Shown: positions 37,527 through 47,767, counted from the stretch's first letter. The stretch: 64,000 nt of DNA from Eubacteriales bacterium (GCA_030533225.1 JAUNJO010000004.1:1-64000), one strand, 5' to 3'. Made by a program: numbers and translations. The notes: generated by a model from the letters alone, not told the origin.

Positions 37527-37547
37527 CTAACAAAAGGACTGTCATTA

Positions 37548-38606
37548 ATGAGCAGATTTCTTAAAAATACATACGCAAAACTTGAGGCATACACTCCCGG
37601 TGAACAGCCAAAGGACGGGGAGTACATTAAGCTTAACACAAATGAATCCCCCTTTCCTCCTGCACCGGAGGTAACGGAGGTTTTAGAAAAAGAGGACATT
37701 GAGAGACTTAGGCTTTACTGCGACCCCACAAGTGCCGAACTTAAGGGAAAACTTGCAGAACTTTACGGAGTGTCGAGTGAAAATGTCTTTCTCTCAAACG
37801 GCTCTGACGATATTCTCAACTTTTCCATGATGGCGTGGTCGGGAAAGGGTGCGGTTTTCCCGGATATCACCTATGGATTCTATCCTGTTTTTGCCGAGCT
37901 TCACGGGGTGGAGTATGAGGAAATCCCGCTTAAAGAGGATTTTACCGTTGACGCTTCCGATTACATCGCAAGGGATAAACTCATTTTTATCGCAAATCCC
38001 AACGCGCCCACGGGAATAGAAATGCCTCTTTCCGAAATTGAGAGAATTGTCGCATCAAATTCCGACACCGTTGTGGTTATTGATGAGGCTTATGTGGATT
38101 TCGGCGGTACTTCGGCTTTGCCCTTAATCGAGAAATATGAAAACCTCCTGGTTGTACGCACCTTTTCAAAATCCAGATGTCTTGCCGGCGGTCGTTTAGG
38201 CTATGCCTTCGGCTGTAAGGCTCTCATTGAGGATTTGGAAAAGATTAAGTATTCCACCAACCCCTACAACATCAACAGCTTAACCGCAAAACTGGGCTGT
38301 GCCACGGTTGACGCTGACAGTTACTACACCGACAGGTGCAAAGAAATTATCAAAAACCGGGAATACACCGCAAAGGCACTTGAAACTTTGGGATTCACCG
38401 TCCTTAAGTCAAAGTCCAATTTCATATTTGCAAAGTCGGACAAAATCAGCGGTGAGGATCTGTACCTCAAGCTTAAGAAAAGAAAAATCCTTGTGCGTCA
38501 CTTCTCAAAAGAGCGTATTCGGGACTTTAACCGCATCACAATAGGCACAAAAGCCGAAATGGACGCGCTTCTTGAAAACACAGAAGAAATTTTGAAGGAG
38601 ATTTAA
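37548..38606 (+). CDS. hisC: Histidinol-phosphate aminotransferase HisC
   Basis: A 352-residue PLP aminotransferase converting imidazole-acetol phosphate to histidinol phosphate. Motifs: KLNTNESPFPP at the N-terminus, SNGSDDILN, ANPNAPTG, VVIDEAYVDFGG, and the PLP lysine in RTFSKSRCLAGGRLGYA. The start at 37548 follows AAAAGGA; the longer frame begins inside the inserted element and is rejected. The ribosome site lies just outside the insertion, so translation should be intact. Confidence 0.95.
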   Translation: MSRFLKNTYAKLEAYTPGEQPKDGEYIKLNTNESPFPPAPEVTEVLEKEDIERLRLYCDPTSAELKGKLAELYGVSSENVFLSNGSDDILNFSMMAWSGKGAVFPDITYGFYPVFAELHGVEYEEIPLKEDFTVDASDYIARDKLIFIANPNAPTGIEMPLSEIERIVASNSDTVVVIDEAYVDFGGTSALPLIEKYENLLVVRTFSKSRCLAGGRLGYAFGCKALIEDLEKIKYSTNPYNINSLTAKLGCATVDADSYYTDRCKEIIKNREYTAKALETLGFTVLKSKSNFIFAKSDKISGEDLYLKLKKRKILVRHFSKERIRDFNRITIGTKAEMDALLENTEEILKEI

Positions 38607-38607
38607 T

Positions 38608-39198
38608 ATGCTGAGAACAAGCGAAATCAGCAGAAAGACTGCTGAAACAGACATATATCTTGCACTTTCCCTTGACGGCAAGGGAGAAGCCGATATTGAC
38701 ACAGGCATGGGTTTCCTTAACCACATGCTCACCCTCTTTGCTTCTCACGGAAGATTCAACCTGACCGTTAAGTGCAAGGGCGACCTGCAGGTTGACTGTC
38801 ACCACTCTGCCGAAGACATCGGAATTTGCCTGGGCAAAGCTTTCGAGGAGGCTCTGAGTGACAAAAGAGGCATCCGCCGTTACGGACACATTGTGCTTCC
38901 TATGGATGAGACTCTCATTCTCAGCGCTTGTGACATTTCAGGCAGAAGCTGTCTCTGTTATGATGTGAAATATCCCACCGAAAAAATCGGTGAGTTCGAT
39001 ACTGAGCTTGTGGAGGAATTCTTCGTTTCCTTTGTGAGAAATTGCCCTATGAGTTTACACATAAAGGAGCTTGCAGGAGCAAACTCCCACCACATTGCCG
39101 AGGGTGTCTTTAAGGCTGTGGCAAGAACTTTGCGCACTGCTGTTTCAAGAGACCCGGACACAATAAACGAAATTCCTTCTACAAAGGGTGTACTTTAA
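38608..39198 (+). CDS. hisB: Imidazoleglycerol-phosphate dehydratase HisB
   Basis: A 196-residue Mn-dependent dehydratase, the single-function form without the phosphatase domain of enteric HisB. Metal sites lie in LNHMLTLFASHGRF, DCHHSAEDIGICLG and, near the end, GANSHHIAEGVFKA. It follows hisC by one base and overlaps hisH (TAATG). The missing phosphatase is supplied by the PHP-type hisK at the operon end. Confidence 0.96.
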   Translation: MLRTSEISRKTAETDIYLALSLDGKGEADIDTGMGFLNHMLTLFASHGRFNLTVKCKGDLQVDCHHSAEDIGICLGKAFEEALSDKRGIRRYGHIVLPMDETLILSACDISGRSCLCYDVKYPTEKIGEFDTELVEEFFVSFVRNCPMSLHIKELAGANSHHIAEGVFKAVARTLRTAVSRDPDTINEIPSTKGVL

Positions 39199-39815
39199 TG
39201 ATTGGTATTATAGACTACGGAGTGGGAAATCTGTTTTCCCTGAAGTCCTCCTTTGAGGCTATCGGCGAGGAGGTTTTTGTTTCGGGGGATCCTGAGGCTC
39301 TTTCCAAAGCACAGGGGCTTATTCTCCCCGGTGTCGGCGCTTACGCCGACGCGGCTAAAAAGTTGGGAGATGCAAAGCTGGACGCATTTATAAGAGAATA
39401 TGTAAAAAGCGGAAGACCTCTTATGGGTATTTGCCTGGGTATGCAGCTGCTTTTCGAAAAAAGTTTTGAGTACGGTGAGCATGAGGGACTCGGACTTCTG
39501 AAAGGTCAGGTTGTGCCTATGGAAGGTAAAATTTCCTCAGACCTCAAAATTCCTCACATCGGCTGGAACGGACTTCACTTTATAAGAAACGACTGCGAAC
39601 TTTTCAAAAACACAAGTGAGGGTGACTGCGTTTACTTCGTTCACTCCTACTACGCAGTTGACAACGAAGAAAGTCTTGTGTGCGAGACCGAGTACGGAAT
39701 CCCGATGACCGCCGCGGTGTGCGAAGACAATGTTTACGGATGTCAGTTCCACCCGGAAAAGAGTGGAAAAGTCGGACTTTCAATACTCAAATCCTTTGCT
39801 GATTTATGCAAATAA
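39198..39815 (+). CDS. hisH: Imidazole glycerol phosphate synthase glutaminase subunit HisH
   Basis: A 205-residue class I glutaminase that feeds ammonia to HisF. The nucleophile Cys is in MGICLGMQLLFE and the His/Glu pair in CQFHPEKSG. It begins MIGIIDYGVGNLFSLKSSFE, the family opening. HisF is encoded two genes downstream. Confidence 0.96.
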   Translation: MIGIIDYGVGNLFSLKSSFEAIGEEVFVSGDPEALSKAQGLILPGVGAYADAAKKLGDAKLDAFIREYVKSGRPLMGICLGMQLLFEKSFEYGEHEGLGLLKGQVVPMEGKISSDLKIPHIGWNGLHFIRNDCELFKNTSEGDCVYFVHSYYAVDNEESLVCETEYGIPMTAAVCEDNVYGCQFHPEKSGKVGLSILKSFADLCK

Positions 39816-39828
39816 TTAAGAGGTATTT

Positions 39829-40542
39829 ATGAATATTTTTCCTGCTATTGATTTATACGGGGGCAAGGCTGTAAGGCTCTATAAGGGCGACTACAGCCAA
39901 ATGACCGTTTACAGCGAAAATCCCTTGGAGGTTGCTGAAAAATTCGAGGAAACGGGGGCAAAATTTCTGCATCTTGTTGACCTTGAGGGTGCTAAAGTCG
40001 GCAAACCCGGCAACCTTGATACAATTAAAAAAATAACCGAAAACACCACTCTCTTTACCGAAGTCGGAGGCGGTATTCGCAATATGGAAATTGCCAAATC
40101 CTACATTGACTGCGGTGTTGACAGAATAATTCTCGGCACAGCAGCGGTAACCGATGAAGCTTTTCTAAAGGAAGCTATTGAGACTTTCGGTGATAAAGTT
40201 GCGGTGGGTGTTGACATTAAGGACGGCTTCGTGGCAATTAAAGGCTGGACTGAAAAGTCCCGGGAATCCGCCGAGGACTTCCTCAAAAAGATGGAGACTT
40301 TCGGAGTTTCTACTGTTATCTGCACCGATATTTCCCGAGACGGAGCTATGCAGGGCAGTAACAATGAGCTTTACAAGACACTCTCTGAGAATTACAACAT
40401 TGATATTATCGCCTCCGGCGGTGTCAGTACCATCAAAGACATCAAAATTCTTCGCGACATGAAGCTTTACGGTGCAATCATCGGCAAAGCCTACTACATC
40501 GGTGCTATTGACCTTGCCGAGGCTTTAGAGGTGGCAAGATGA
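39829..40542 (+). CDS. hisA: ProFAR isomerase HisA
   Basis: A 237-residue TIM-barrel isomerase of histidine synthesis. FPAIDLYGGKAVRLYKGDY carries the first catalytic Asp; the phosphate sites are EVGGGIRNME and IIASGGVSTIKDI. The second catalytic Asp is in TDISRDGAMQGSN. Its end overlaps hisF by 4 bp. Confidence 0.96.
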   Translation: MNIFPAIDLYGGKAVRLYKGDYSQMTVYSENPLEVAEKFEETGAKFLHLVDLEGAKVGKPGNLDTIKKITENTTLFTEVGGGIRNMEIAKSYIDCGVDRIILGTAAVTDEAFLKEAIETFGDKVAVGVDIKDGFVAIKGWTEKSRESAEDFLKKMETFGVSTVICTDISRDGAMQGSNNELYKTLSENYNIDIIASGGVSTIKDIKILRDMKLYGAIIGKAYYIGAIDLAEALEVAR

Positions 40543-41297
40543 TTACAAAGAGAATTATCCCTTGCCTTGATGTTCGAAACGGACGGGTTGTTAAAGGTGT
40601 GAATTTTGAGGGACTTTCCGATGTGTCCTCACCTGTGGAGCTTGGCAAATACTACAGCGACTGCGGTGCCGACGAATTGGTTTTCTACGATATTACCGCA
40701 TCCGCAGAGGGTCGTGCACTCTTCACCGACATACTCAAAGAGGTTGCGAAAACCATCTTCATTCCTCTTACCGTCGGTGGCGGAATAAACACCCTTGAGG
40801 ATTTTGACAGAGTTCTGAAGTGCGGCGCGGACAAGGTTTCGGTCAACTCAGGTGCTATCAGGAATCCCGGGCTTATCAAGGAAGCCGCCCGAAAATACGG
40901 CAATCAATGTGTTGTTATCTCCGCTGATGTTAAGCGTGTTGACGGAGTTTTCAGAGTTTTTGCAAAGGGTGGCAGAGAAAACACCGGCATGGAAGCTATC
41001 GGCTGGATTAAGTCATGCGTACAAAACGGCGCAGGTGAGGTTGTGCTCAATTCAATCGACACCGACGGAGTTAAGGGCGGTTTCGATTTAGAGATGCTAA
41101 AGGCTGTATCCGATGCGGTTAATGTGCCTGTTATCGCCTCGGGCGGTGCAGGGTGTTCAGAAGACTTTGTTACACTCTTTAATGCACTCCCTAAAGTTGA
41201 CGCAGGCTTGGCAGCATCTATCTTTCACTTCGGTGAGGTTCAAATCCCCGAACTCAAGAAAATTCTCAGAGAGAATAATATAAATGTGAGGTTATAA
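40539..41297 (+). CDS. hisF: Imidazole glycerol phosphate synthase cyclase subunit HisF
   Basis: A 252-residue TIM barrel that uses HisH-derived ammonia to make IGP and AICAR. Family blocks: [49 protein letters not shown] and [18 protein letters not shown] produced here feeds the purine pathway, whose genes are also in this window. Confidence 0.97.
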   Translation: MITKRIIPCLDVRNGRVVKGVNFEGLSDVSSPVELGKYYSDCGADELVFYDITASAEGRALFTDILKEVAKTIFIPLTVGGGINTLEDFDRVLKCGADKVSVNSGAIRNPGLIKEAARKYGNQCVVISADVKRVDGVFRVFAKGGRENTGMEAIGWIKSCVQNGAGEVVLNSIDTDGVKGGFDLEMLKAVSDAVNVPVIASGGAGCSEDFVTLFNALPKVDAGLAASIFHFGEVQIPELKKILRENNINVRL

Positions 41298-41298
41298 T

Positions 41299-41946
41299 AT
41301 GTTAGACATCAATTCACTTAAATTTGACGATAAGGGGCTTATCCCCGCTATTGTTACCGATGCAGACACCGGCAATGTGCTTACTCTTGCATACATGAAT
41401 GAACAGAGCCTTAAAATCTCTATGGAGAAAGGTCTCACCTGTTTTTTCAGCCGTTCCCGTCAGGAGCTTTGGCTCAAGGGTGAGACAAGCGGAAACTTCC
41501 AGCACATCGTTTCCATCACCGCTGACTGCGACAATGACGCTCTGGTTGTAAAGGTCAGAAAAGACGGCCCTGCTTGTCATACAGGAAGTGACTCCTGCTT
41601 TACCAAGCTTCTCTTTGAGGGTGAAGAGCCTGACGGCTTCAAACTCCAAAGTCTCTACGAATTACTCCTTGACAGAAAAGCCAAGCTTCCCGAAGGATCA
41701 TATACCACCTATCTCTTCGAGAAAGGCGTAGACAAAATTCTCAAGAAAGTCGGCGAGGAATCCACCGAGGTTATCATCGCAGGAAAAGCAGACGACAAAG
41801 CTGAGACGGTCTACGAGATTGCGGACCTTGCATATCATGTGATGGTGCTCATGGTTGAGATGGGCATAAGCGTTGAGGACATAAGAACAGAGCTTGCTTC
41901 CCGCCATGTTATCGACCACAAGGTCAAACAGGAAAAGATGGTATGA
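41299..41946 (+). CDS. hisIE: Bifunctional HisIE (PR-AMP cyclohydrolase / PR-ATP pyrophosphatase)
   Basis: A 215-residue fusion. Residues 1-115 are HisI with [18 protein letters not shown] and the zinc cysteines in [11 protein letters not shown] and [12 protein letters not shown]. Residues 125-215 are HisE with [15 protein letters not shown] and [13 protein letters not shown]. The fusion is common in Firmicutes. One base separates it from hisF. Confidence 0.96.
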   Translation: MLDINSLKFDDKGLIPAIVTDADTGNVLTLAYMNEQSLKISMEKGLTCFFSRSRQELWLKGETSGNFQHIVSITADCDNDALVVKVRKDGPACHTGSDSCFTKLLFEGEEPDGFKLQSLYELLLDRKAKLPEGSYTTYLFEKGVDKILKKVGEESTEVIIAGKADDKAETVYEIADLAYHVMVLMVEMGISVEDIRTELASRHVIDHKVKQEKMV

Positions 41947-42764
41947 TACTCCGAAATTATCACACTCACAGTACCTACTGCGACGGCAAAGACAACCTTG
42001 AGGACATAGTCAAATCGGCTATCTCGCAGGGTTTTGCCACAATAGGTTTTTCCGGCCACAGTCCTTTGCCCAATGAGAATTGGACCATGACAAGTGAAGG
42101 TATGAAGGAGTACTGCAAGGAAGTTTTAGTTCTAAAAGAGAAATATCGCCATAAAATCGAAGTACTTTTGGGACTTGAGCAGGATATATTCAGCGAACCT
42201 CCTTCGGAAAATCTCGACTTTATAATAGGCTCTGTACACGGAATCAAAACCCCTGACGGAATACTCTACATGGACAGCACCGCAGACATCCTGAAGGCAG
42301 GAATTGAAAAGCACTTCGCAGGCGATGCCCTTAGTCTTGCCGAAAAGTACTATGAACTTGTGGGAGAGATTGTAAATCTCACAAATGCGGATATTATTGC
42401 TCACCTTGATCTGCTCACAAAATTCGATGAAAAAGAGGAAAATCCTCTTTTTGACCAGAGCAACCCCCGTTACATAAACGCAGTAACAAACGCGGTAAAG
42501 AAGCTCGCAAGTGCTCATAAAAAGCCTCTCTTTGAAATCAACACAGGGGCAATAGCAAGAGGCTACCGCACCACGCCCTATCCTTCAAAGGCAATTCTTA
42601 AAATCATTAAGGACGCAGGCTGCGATGTAGTCATCAGCTCCGACTGTCACGACATGAGGCAGTTAAGCTGTAGTTTTGACGAGGCAGTTTCACTTGCTGA
42701 AAGTTGCGGATTTGAACGCCTTGCATATCTATCCCAAGGCAAAATCGAATATGAATATATATAG
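41943..42764 (+). CDS. hisK: Histidinol-phosphatase, PHP family (HisK/HisJ type)
   Basis: A 273-residue PHP-domain phosphatase that makes histidinol, the step not covered by single-function HisB. The trinuclear metal ligands are in [40 protein letters not shown] and [13 protein letters not shown]. It overlaps hisIE by 4 bp (ATGA) and closes the operon. Generic PHP phosphatases look similar, but the operon context makes the role clear. Confidence 0.93.
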   Translation: MILRNYHTHSTYCDGKDNLEDIVKSAISQGFATIGFSGHSPLPNENWTMTSEGMKEYCKEVLVLKEKYRHKIEVLLGLEQDIFSEPPSENLDFIIGSVHGIKTPDGILYMDSTADILKAGIEKHFAGDALSLAEKYYELVGEIVNLTNADIIAHLDLLTKFDEKEENPLFDQSNPRYINAVTNAVKKLASAHKKPLFEINTGAIARGYRTTPYPSKAILKIIKDAGCDVVISSDCHDMRQLSCSFDEAVSLAESCGFERLAYLSQGKIEYEYI

Positions 42765-42845
42765 ATTTTCAGGCTGGTGCACAGGCACCTGCCTGTTTGT
42801 TCACCGAAAAGAAAACCCGAGTACGCTATAAAGCCCAACAGACGC

Positions 42846-42879
42846 AAAAATCCCGAGAGTTAAAACTCTCGGGATTTTT
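42846..42879. terminator. Bidirectional terminator between hisK and the lipoprotein gene
   Basis: AAAATCCCGAGAGT-TAAA-ACTCTCGGGATTTT, a perfect stem with A/T runs on both sides, serving converging transcripts. A weaker CAGGC..GCCTG hairpin precedes it near 42773-42795. Confidence 0.85.
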
Positions 42880-42897
42880 AGGTTATAGATTATCAAA

Positions 42898-43569
42898 TCA
42901 CTTCTTCTGGCTTTCGATACTGTTTATAACATTCTCATTTTCCTCGAAAATTTTCTCAGCATCTGCCTTTGTAAGACCTGTAAGCTCGATGTACTCGTAC
43001 TTACCGGGAAGCTGTTTGCCGTCGTATTCAGTGAAGATTTTAACCAAGTTGTAGATTTCATCACCGTTTGAATCAACAGTAACATAGGAGTAATAATCAG
43101 CCTGCTTGGAAAGATCCTCACCAACAACAAGATATGCTAAACCGTCCTCGTCTGTATAGAGACAGATGCAGGGGCCTTTCTTGTCAGCGGAGGATTTTGT
43201 TGTAATCTCCGACATATCCAGGTTTTCCTTATACTCGCTGAAAAACTCATAGGGACCGTTATCAAAGCCGTAAATCTGCTGTTTGTTAGCATAGGGCTTG
43301 GTGCCGTCGGAGTAAGCAATGTAAAGCTCAGGCTTGCTGTCGCCGGAGAATTCAAGTATTCTCATAACCGCAACACCGGTGAGAACTGTGCCGTACTCGG
43401 CGTCCTCCTTAAACTCAGCCTCGCCGTATTCGGTGGTGAGCTTTGCGTAGTTGTCGCTATACTTACTGGCGCGGTCGGGGTTAGCCAGGTCATGAGTTCC
43501 GGTAGAAGCACAGGCAGTAAGAGATACTACTGTTAAAATCATCAAAATTAAGGCTATTACTTTTTTCAT
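42898..43569 (-). CDS. Lipoprotein of unknown function
   Basis: A 223-residue secreted lipoprotein. The signal peptide is KKVIALILMILTVVSLTAC with lipobox LTAC, so the mature protein starts at that Cys and is anchored outside the membrane. The mature part is acidic and hydrophilic with short beta-like repeats (SKPELYIAYSDGTKPYA, EDGLAYLVVGEDLS), no known motif and no catalytic signature that I recognise. The start at 43569 follows GGAGAG; the longer frame is not supported. It has its own promoter and is not part of the clpC operon. Confidence 0.85.
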   Translation of the reverse strand: MKKVIALILMILTVVSLTACASTGTHDLANPDRASKYSDNYAKLTTEYGEAEFKEDAEYGTVLTGVAVMRILEFSGDSKPELYIAYSDGTKPYANKQQIYGFDNGPYEFFSEYKENLDMSEITTKSSADKKGPCICLYTDEDGLAYLVVGEDLSKQADYYSYVTVDSNGDEIYNLVKIFTEYDGKQLPGKYEYIELTGLTKADAEKIFEENENVINSIESQKK

Positions 43570-43623
43570 ACTTAATCTCTCCATTGTGTAAAATACAGAA
43601 CCGAACACATCAGTCTATTCGCT

Positions 43624-43652
43624 ATTTTAACACAATTTGACAGCGTTTGCAA
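43624..43652 (-). promoter_or_regulatory. Promoter of the lipoprotein gene
   Basis: TTGCAA (43652-43647), 17-bp spacer, TAAAAT (43629-43624), 55 bases before the start. Confidence 0.65.
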
Positions 43653-43726
43653 TAGATTTTTAGAAGTATTTTATAACAAATGACAGAGCCTGTTGCTTTT
43701 GGCTGATTAGTTTGTCTCCGGACATA

Positions 43727-46192
43727 TTACTTCTTTTGTTCCGCTGTGAAAATAAACTCTCCGTCCTTATAATCACAGGTTACAACTTCGGAATTTTCGA
43801 AGTCTCCCGAGAGCAGTTTTTCGGAAAGCGCATCCTCAATCTTAGTTGTAATGGCTCGGCGCAGAGGTCTTGCACCGTAGGCTTCGTCAAAGCCCTCAGC
43901 CGCGATTTTCTCCACGGCGCTGTCGGTCACCTTGAATGTAAAGCCTAAATCCGCCATGCGTTTTGTAAGATTTGTAAGCATGAGCCTTGCGATTTCGCCA
44001 ATCTCCTCAGAGGTCAGCTTGCTGAACACGATAATATCATCAATTCGGTTGAGAAACTCCGGTCTGAAAACGTTTTTAAGTTCCGAAAGCACTGTCTCTT
44101 TAATCTTTTCGTTGTTCTGCTGACTTCCTTGTGAAGACGCAAATCCCAAGGACATATTATCGCTGAGGATGAGCCTTGCACCCACATTTGAGGTCATGAT
44201 AATCACTGTGTTTTTGAAGCTCACGGTTCTGCCCTGAGAATCGGTAAGTCTGCCATCCTCAAGAATCTGCAAAAGCATATTGAACACATCGGGATGTGCC
44301 TTTTCAATCTCGTCAAACAGTATGACGGAATAGGGCTTGCGCCTTACTCTTTCCGTCAGCTGTCCGCCCTCGTCAAATCCAACATAGCCGGGAGGCGAGC
44401 CGATGAGCTTTGCTACGGTGTGCTTTTCCATGTATTCGCTCATATCAAGGCGGAGCATGGCGTTTTCGTCACCGAACATTGCCTTTGCAAGTGCCTTTGT
44501 CAGCTCGGTTTTACCTACACCGGTGGGGCCTAAGAAGATAAATGAGCCTATGGGTCTGTTTGGGTCTTTGAGACCCGAGCGACTTCTTCTGACTGCTCTG
44601 GCAACGGCTTTAACCGCTTCATCCTGACCGATTACTCTTGCATGAAGCTCGCTTTCCAAATTCAAGAGTCTTTCGCTCTCCTCTTTAGAGAGAGTTTCAA
44701 CAGGCACTCCTGACCATTCGGAGACAATTTTCGCAATATCCTCGGCGGTCACCTTTTGATGGTTTGCCGAATTCTCGCTCTGCCATGATTTCCGTGCGTT
44801 TTCCAGTTCTTCCCTCTTTGCTTTTTGCTCGTCTCTGAGTTTTGCCGCACCCTCGAAATCCTGGGAGTTTACTGCCTCGGATTTTTCCTTTTCAAGCTTT
44901 TCTATTTCCTCCTCCAGAGCCTGTAAATCCGGCGGTGCGGTCAATGTTGCAAGTCTCACTTTTGAAGAAGCTTCGTCTATGAGGTCTATTGCTTTATCGG
45001 GGAGAAATCTGTCTGCAATATATCTTGACGAAAGGTTTACCGCTGCCTCAATAGCCTCATCGGTGATGCTGACCTTGTGATGAGCCTCGTATCTGTCCCG
45101 AAGTCCCTTGAGAATCAGCACAGCTTCATCGGGAGTAGGTTCATCCACCTTAACAGGCTGGAACCTACGCTCCAGAGCCGAATCCTTTTCGATATATTTT
45201 CTGTATTCTTCTAAGGTTGTAGCTCCGATAACCTGAAACTCACCCTTTGCCAGAGAGGGCTTGAGGATATTGGCGGCGTCTGCAGAACCCTCGGCCGAGC
45301 CTGCGCCAACAATTGTGTGAAGCTCATCAATGAAAAGAATCACATCTTTGCTCTCGCGAAGCTCGTCAATCACTCCCTTAATACGCTCCTCAAAGTCACC
45401 GCGGTACTTTGTGCCGGCTATCATTGAGGTTAGGTTGAGGCTTACAACTCGCTTTGAGGCAAGGTTTTCCGGTACATTGCCCTCGGCTATCCTGAGTGCC
45501 AAGCCCTCGGCAACAGCTGTCTTTCCCACGCCCGGCTCACCGGTGAGCACCGGGTTGTTTTTGGTGCGTCTTGAGAGAATCTGTATAACTCGGGCAATCT
45601 CCTTGTCTCTGCCTATAACCGGGTCAATCTCACCGTTTTTGGCACACTGCGTCAGGTCTTTACCGTATTTCTCAAGGCTTCCTTTAGCGTCCTTTGAGCC
45701 TTTTTGCTTATGAGGTTCCCCCATAAAATCGCTTTGCTCCGCTTCTCCCCTCTCCTCGTTGATACTTGCACGCAAGGAGGAAAGAATGGTCTGGGGACTT
45801 ATCCCAAGTTCGCTGAGGAATCGGACTGCAAAACTGTCGTTTTGACTGAGAATTGCAATGAGAAGATGCTCTGTTCCCACAAAGTTGTGGCCTATTCTGG
45901 CGGAGGCGATAACCGCCGCCTGCATAACACCCTTTGTGCGAGGCGTAAAATCCTCGGGGGTGAGGACCGTTCTGTTGCCTATGCCCACGGTCTCCTTGAG
46001 CTTTTGACGGAAGCTGTCTGCATCAAAACCACTGTCTGACAGCACAGCAGCCGCCACTCCCGAGCCCTCCAGAGAAAGTCCCATGAGCAAGTGCTCTGTG
46101 CCTACATAGGTATGTCCCAAGCTTTCAGCCTCTTTCATGGCTAAATTCAGGGCATCGTTTGCCTTATTCGTAAATCCTTTGAAATTATACAT
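43727..46192 (-). CDS. clpC: ClpC, AAA+ unfoldase of the Clp protease
   Basis: An 821-residue Hsp100 ATPase that unfolds phosphoarginine-tagged or adaptor-bound proteins for ClpP. Domains: two Clp_N repeats (residues 1-145), AAA1 with GEPGVGKTAV, a middle region with UVR-like helix EAVNSQDFEGAAKLRDEQ, AAA2 with GPTGVGKTEL, and the C-terminal D2-small domain. The start at 46192 (MYNFKGFTNKAN) matches ClpC openings; an upstream ATG at 46204 abuts the AAAGGG site. It is the last gene of the ctsR operon. No clpP is in the window. Confidence 0.96.
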   Translation of the reverse strand: MYNFKGFTNKANDALNLAMKEAESLGHTYVGTEHLLMGLSLEGSGVAAAVLSDSGFDADSFRQKLKETVGIGNRTVLTPEDFTPRTKGVMQAAVIASARIGHNFVGTEHLLIAILSQNDSFAVRFLSELGISPQTILSSLRASINEERGEAEQSDFMGEPHKQKGSKDAKGSLEKYGKDLTQCAKNGEIDPVIGRDKEIARVIQILSRRTKNNPVLTGEPGVGKTAVAEGLALRIAEGNVPENLASKRVVSLNLTSMIAGTKYRGDFEERIKGVIDELRESKDVILFIDELHTIVGAGSAEGSADAANILKPSLAKGEFQVIGATTLEEYRKYIEKDSALERRFQPVKVDEPTPDEAVLILKGLRDRYEAHHKVSITDEAIEAAVNLSSRYIADRFLPDKAIDLIDEASSKVRLATLTAPPDLQALEEEIEKLEKEKSEAVNSQDFEGAAKLRDEQKAKREELENARKSWQSENSANHQKVTAEDIAKIVSEWSGVPVETLSKEESERLLNLESELHARVIGQDEAVKAVARAVRRSRSGLKDPNRPIGSFIFLGPTGVGKTELTKALAKAMFGDENAMLRLDMSEYMEKHTVAKLIGSPPGYVGFDEGGQLTERVRRKPYSVILFDEIEKAHPDVFNMLLQILEDGRLTDSQGRTVSFKNTVIIMTSNVGARLILSDNMSLGFASSQGSQQNNEKIKETVLSELKNVFRPEFLNRIDDIIVFSKLTSEEIGEIARLMLTNLTKRMADLGFTFKVTDSAVEKIAAEGFDEAYGARPLRRAITTKIEDALSEKLLSGDFENSEVVTCDYKDGEFIFTAEQKK

Positions 46193-46253
46193 ACTATTTT
46201 TCATCCCTTTCAAATCACTTCGTATAGAGGCTACCTTCCAAATAACCTATATT

Positions 46254-47234
46254 TTATCTGAGGGTCTTCTTAATAACTTCGGCGCGGACCTTATCCCTTT
46301 CGGCAGGAGTTAAATCCTTACCCTCTGCCTGCATCAAACTTGCAGGCTGAATCATAACTATCAGCTTATCCACGGTCTCCACCGTGGTATTATCTATAAT
46401 ACCCTGTGAAATTCCCATTCGGACATTGGAGAGAAGCTTTACTGCCTCAGAGAAGCTTATTAGCCGGGCAGTAAGGAGAATTCCCATACTTCGGCTTATC
46501 TTGTCCTGATACTCCATGCTGTTCATCAGGCTTTCAAGGGTTGACTGCTCGGTTTCCATGAGCTTTTCAACTATATTTTCGATATTGTCAATGGCGGTTT
46601 GCTCGGAAAGTCCCAAAGTCACCTGATTGCTCAGCTGATACATTGACGACGGAGCATCGCTTCCCTCACCGTAGCTGCCTCGAATAACAAAGCCCAGCTT
46701 TTGCAGGTTTGCGGCAATTCTGCCGACGCTTTTGCTCTCGGTAAGCGCACCTAAGTGCATCATTACCGACGCCCTCATGGCGGTGCCTAAATTTGTGGGG
46801 CACTGAGTTAAGTAACCCAAGTTTTTGTCAAAGGCTATCTGAAGCTTTGCGCTGAGCTCTGTGTCAATTCTATCTGCGATTTCATAGGCTTCTTTCAGGG
46901 CAAGTCCCGGCTTTATCACCTGAATTCTCAGGTGATCCTCCTCGTTAATCATGATGCTGATGCTCTCGTCCTCGGAAACCGCCAAGGCTCTGCCCTTTGT
47001 ACTGCCTGCAAATTCGGGACTGATTAGGTGTCTTTCCACCATTGCCACAAGGCTGTTTTGAGAAAGGTCGGAAAGCTCAACAAACATAAGTTTTGTACTC
47101 AGTGATTCCACCGCTTCCTTTACTTTCTCTACCACCTCGGCCTTTCCCGAATCGCTCAGCCGATTGGGAAAAGGATAACCGCTAAGGTTTCTTGCAAGTC
47201 GGATTCTTGAGGAAACTGCTACATTGCTGCTCAT
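46254..47234 (-). CDS. mcsB: Protein-arginine kinase McsB
   Basis: A 326-residue phosphagen-kinase relative that phosphorylates arginines on proteins for ClpCP degradation and inactivates CtsR. Evidence: VAVSSRIRLARNLSGYPFPN at the N-terminus, INEEDHLRIQVI, LGYLTQCPTNLGTAMRASV with the active-site Cys, and IRGSYGEGSDA. It overlaps its activator McsA by 4 bp. Confidence 0.95.
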   Translation of the reverse strand: MSSNVAVSSRIRLARNLSGYPFPNRLSDSGKAEVVEKVKEAVESLSTKLMFVELSDLSQNSLVAMVERHLISPEFAGSTKGRALAVSEDESISIMINEEDHLRIQVIKPGLALKEAYEIADRIDTELSAKLQIAFDKNLGYLTQCPTNLGTAMRASVMMHLGALTESKSVGRIAANLQKLGFVIRGSYGEGSDAPSSMYQLSNQVTLGLSEQTAIDNIENIVEKLMETEQSTLESLMNSMEYQDKISRSMGILLTARLISFSEAVKLLSNVRMGISQGIIDNTTVETVDKLIVMIQPASLMQAEGKDLTPAERDKVRAEVIKKTLR

Positions 47235-47755
47235 TGATTTTCACCCTCCAATTCCTTGATTTTGTCACGAAGTTCTGCGGCAAGCTCAAAATTTTGCTCT
47301 TCTATTGCCGTCTTCTGCCGGGCTTTCAGCTCCTGGATTTTTTTATTCTTCGGCTGTGAAGAATCTCCTTTCTCGGGACTTTCAATCTGCGGTTTTGAAC
47401 CGTAGGGGACTTTTCCGCAGTGGGCGGTGTTGCCGTGAATCCTGCGTATTGAAGGCATAAGCTCCGAGAAGAAGGTTTGATAGCACCGGGCACAGCCTAC
47501 CTTGCCTGTGTTTTGAATATCACCAAAGGAGCTTCCGCACTCGGGGCAGCGGCTTGCGCCGCTTCGTGCGGGGAGTGCTCCGAAAAGGCTCTTCATCAAT
47601 CCCCCGAACATATCGGGCATATCAAAAGAGAACACATTGTCGAAACCCATTTCGTGAGCACAGTCGGCGCAGAGCATGTACTCCTCGTACTCTCCGTTAA
47701 TCACACGCTTGACTTGGGTTGTGGCATCTTTTGCTTTACATTTTTCACATTTCAT
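47231..47755 (-). CDS. mcsA: McsA, zinc-finger activator of McsB
   Basis: A 174-residue protein with four CxxC groups (CEKC, CADC, CPEC, CARC), which should bind two zinc ions, and a C-terminal UVR motif AIEEQNFELAAELRDKIKEL. In Bacillus it activates McsB and modulates CtsR. It lies 12 bp after ctsR. Confidence 0.94.
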   Translation of the reverse strand: MKCEKCKAKDATTQVKRVINGEYEEYMLCADCAHEMGFDNVFSFDMPDMFGGLMKSLFGALPARSGASRCPECGSSFGDIQNTGKVGCARCYQTFFSELMPSIRRIHGNTAHCGKVPYGSKPQIESPEKGDSSQPKNKKIQELKARQKTAIEEQNFELAAELRDKIKELEGENQ

Positions 47756-47767
47756 AGTACTTCCTCC

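Noticed and set aside
42771..42797. CAGGC..GCCTG inverted repeat after hisK as the operon terminator.
   Set aside because: It has a mismatch and no T-run, and a much better terminator lies at 42846-42879.
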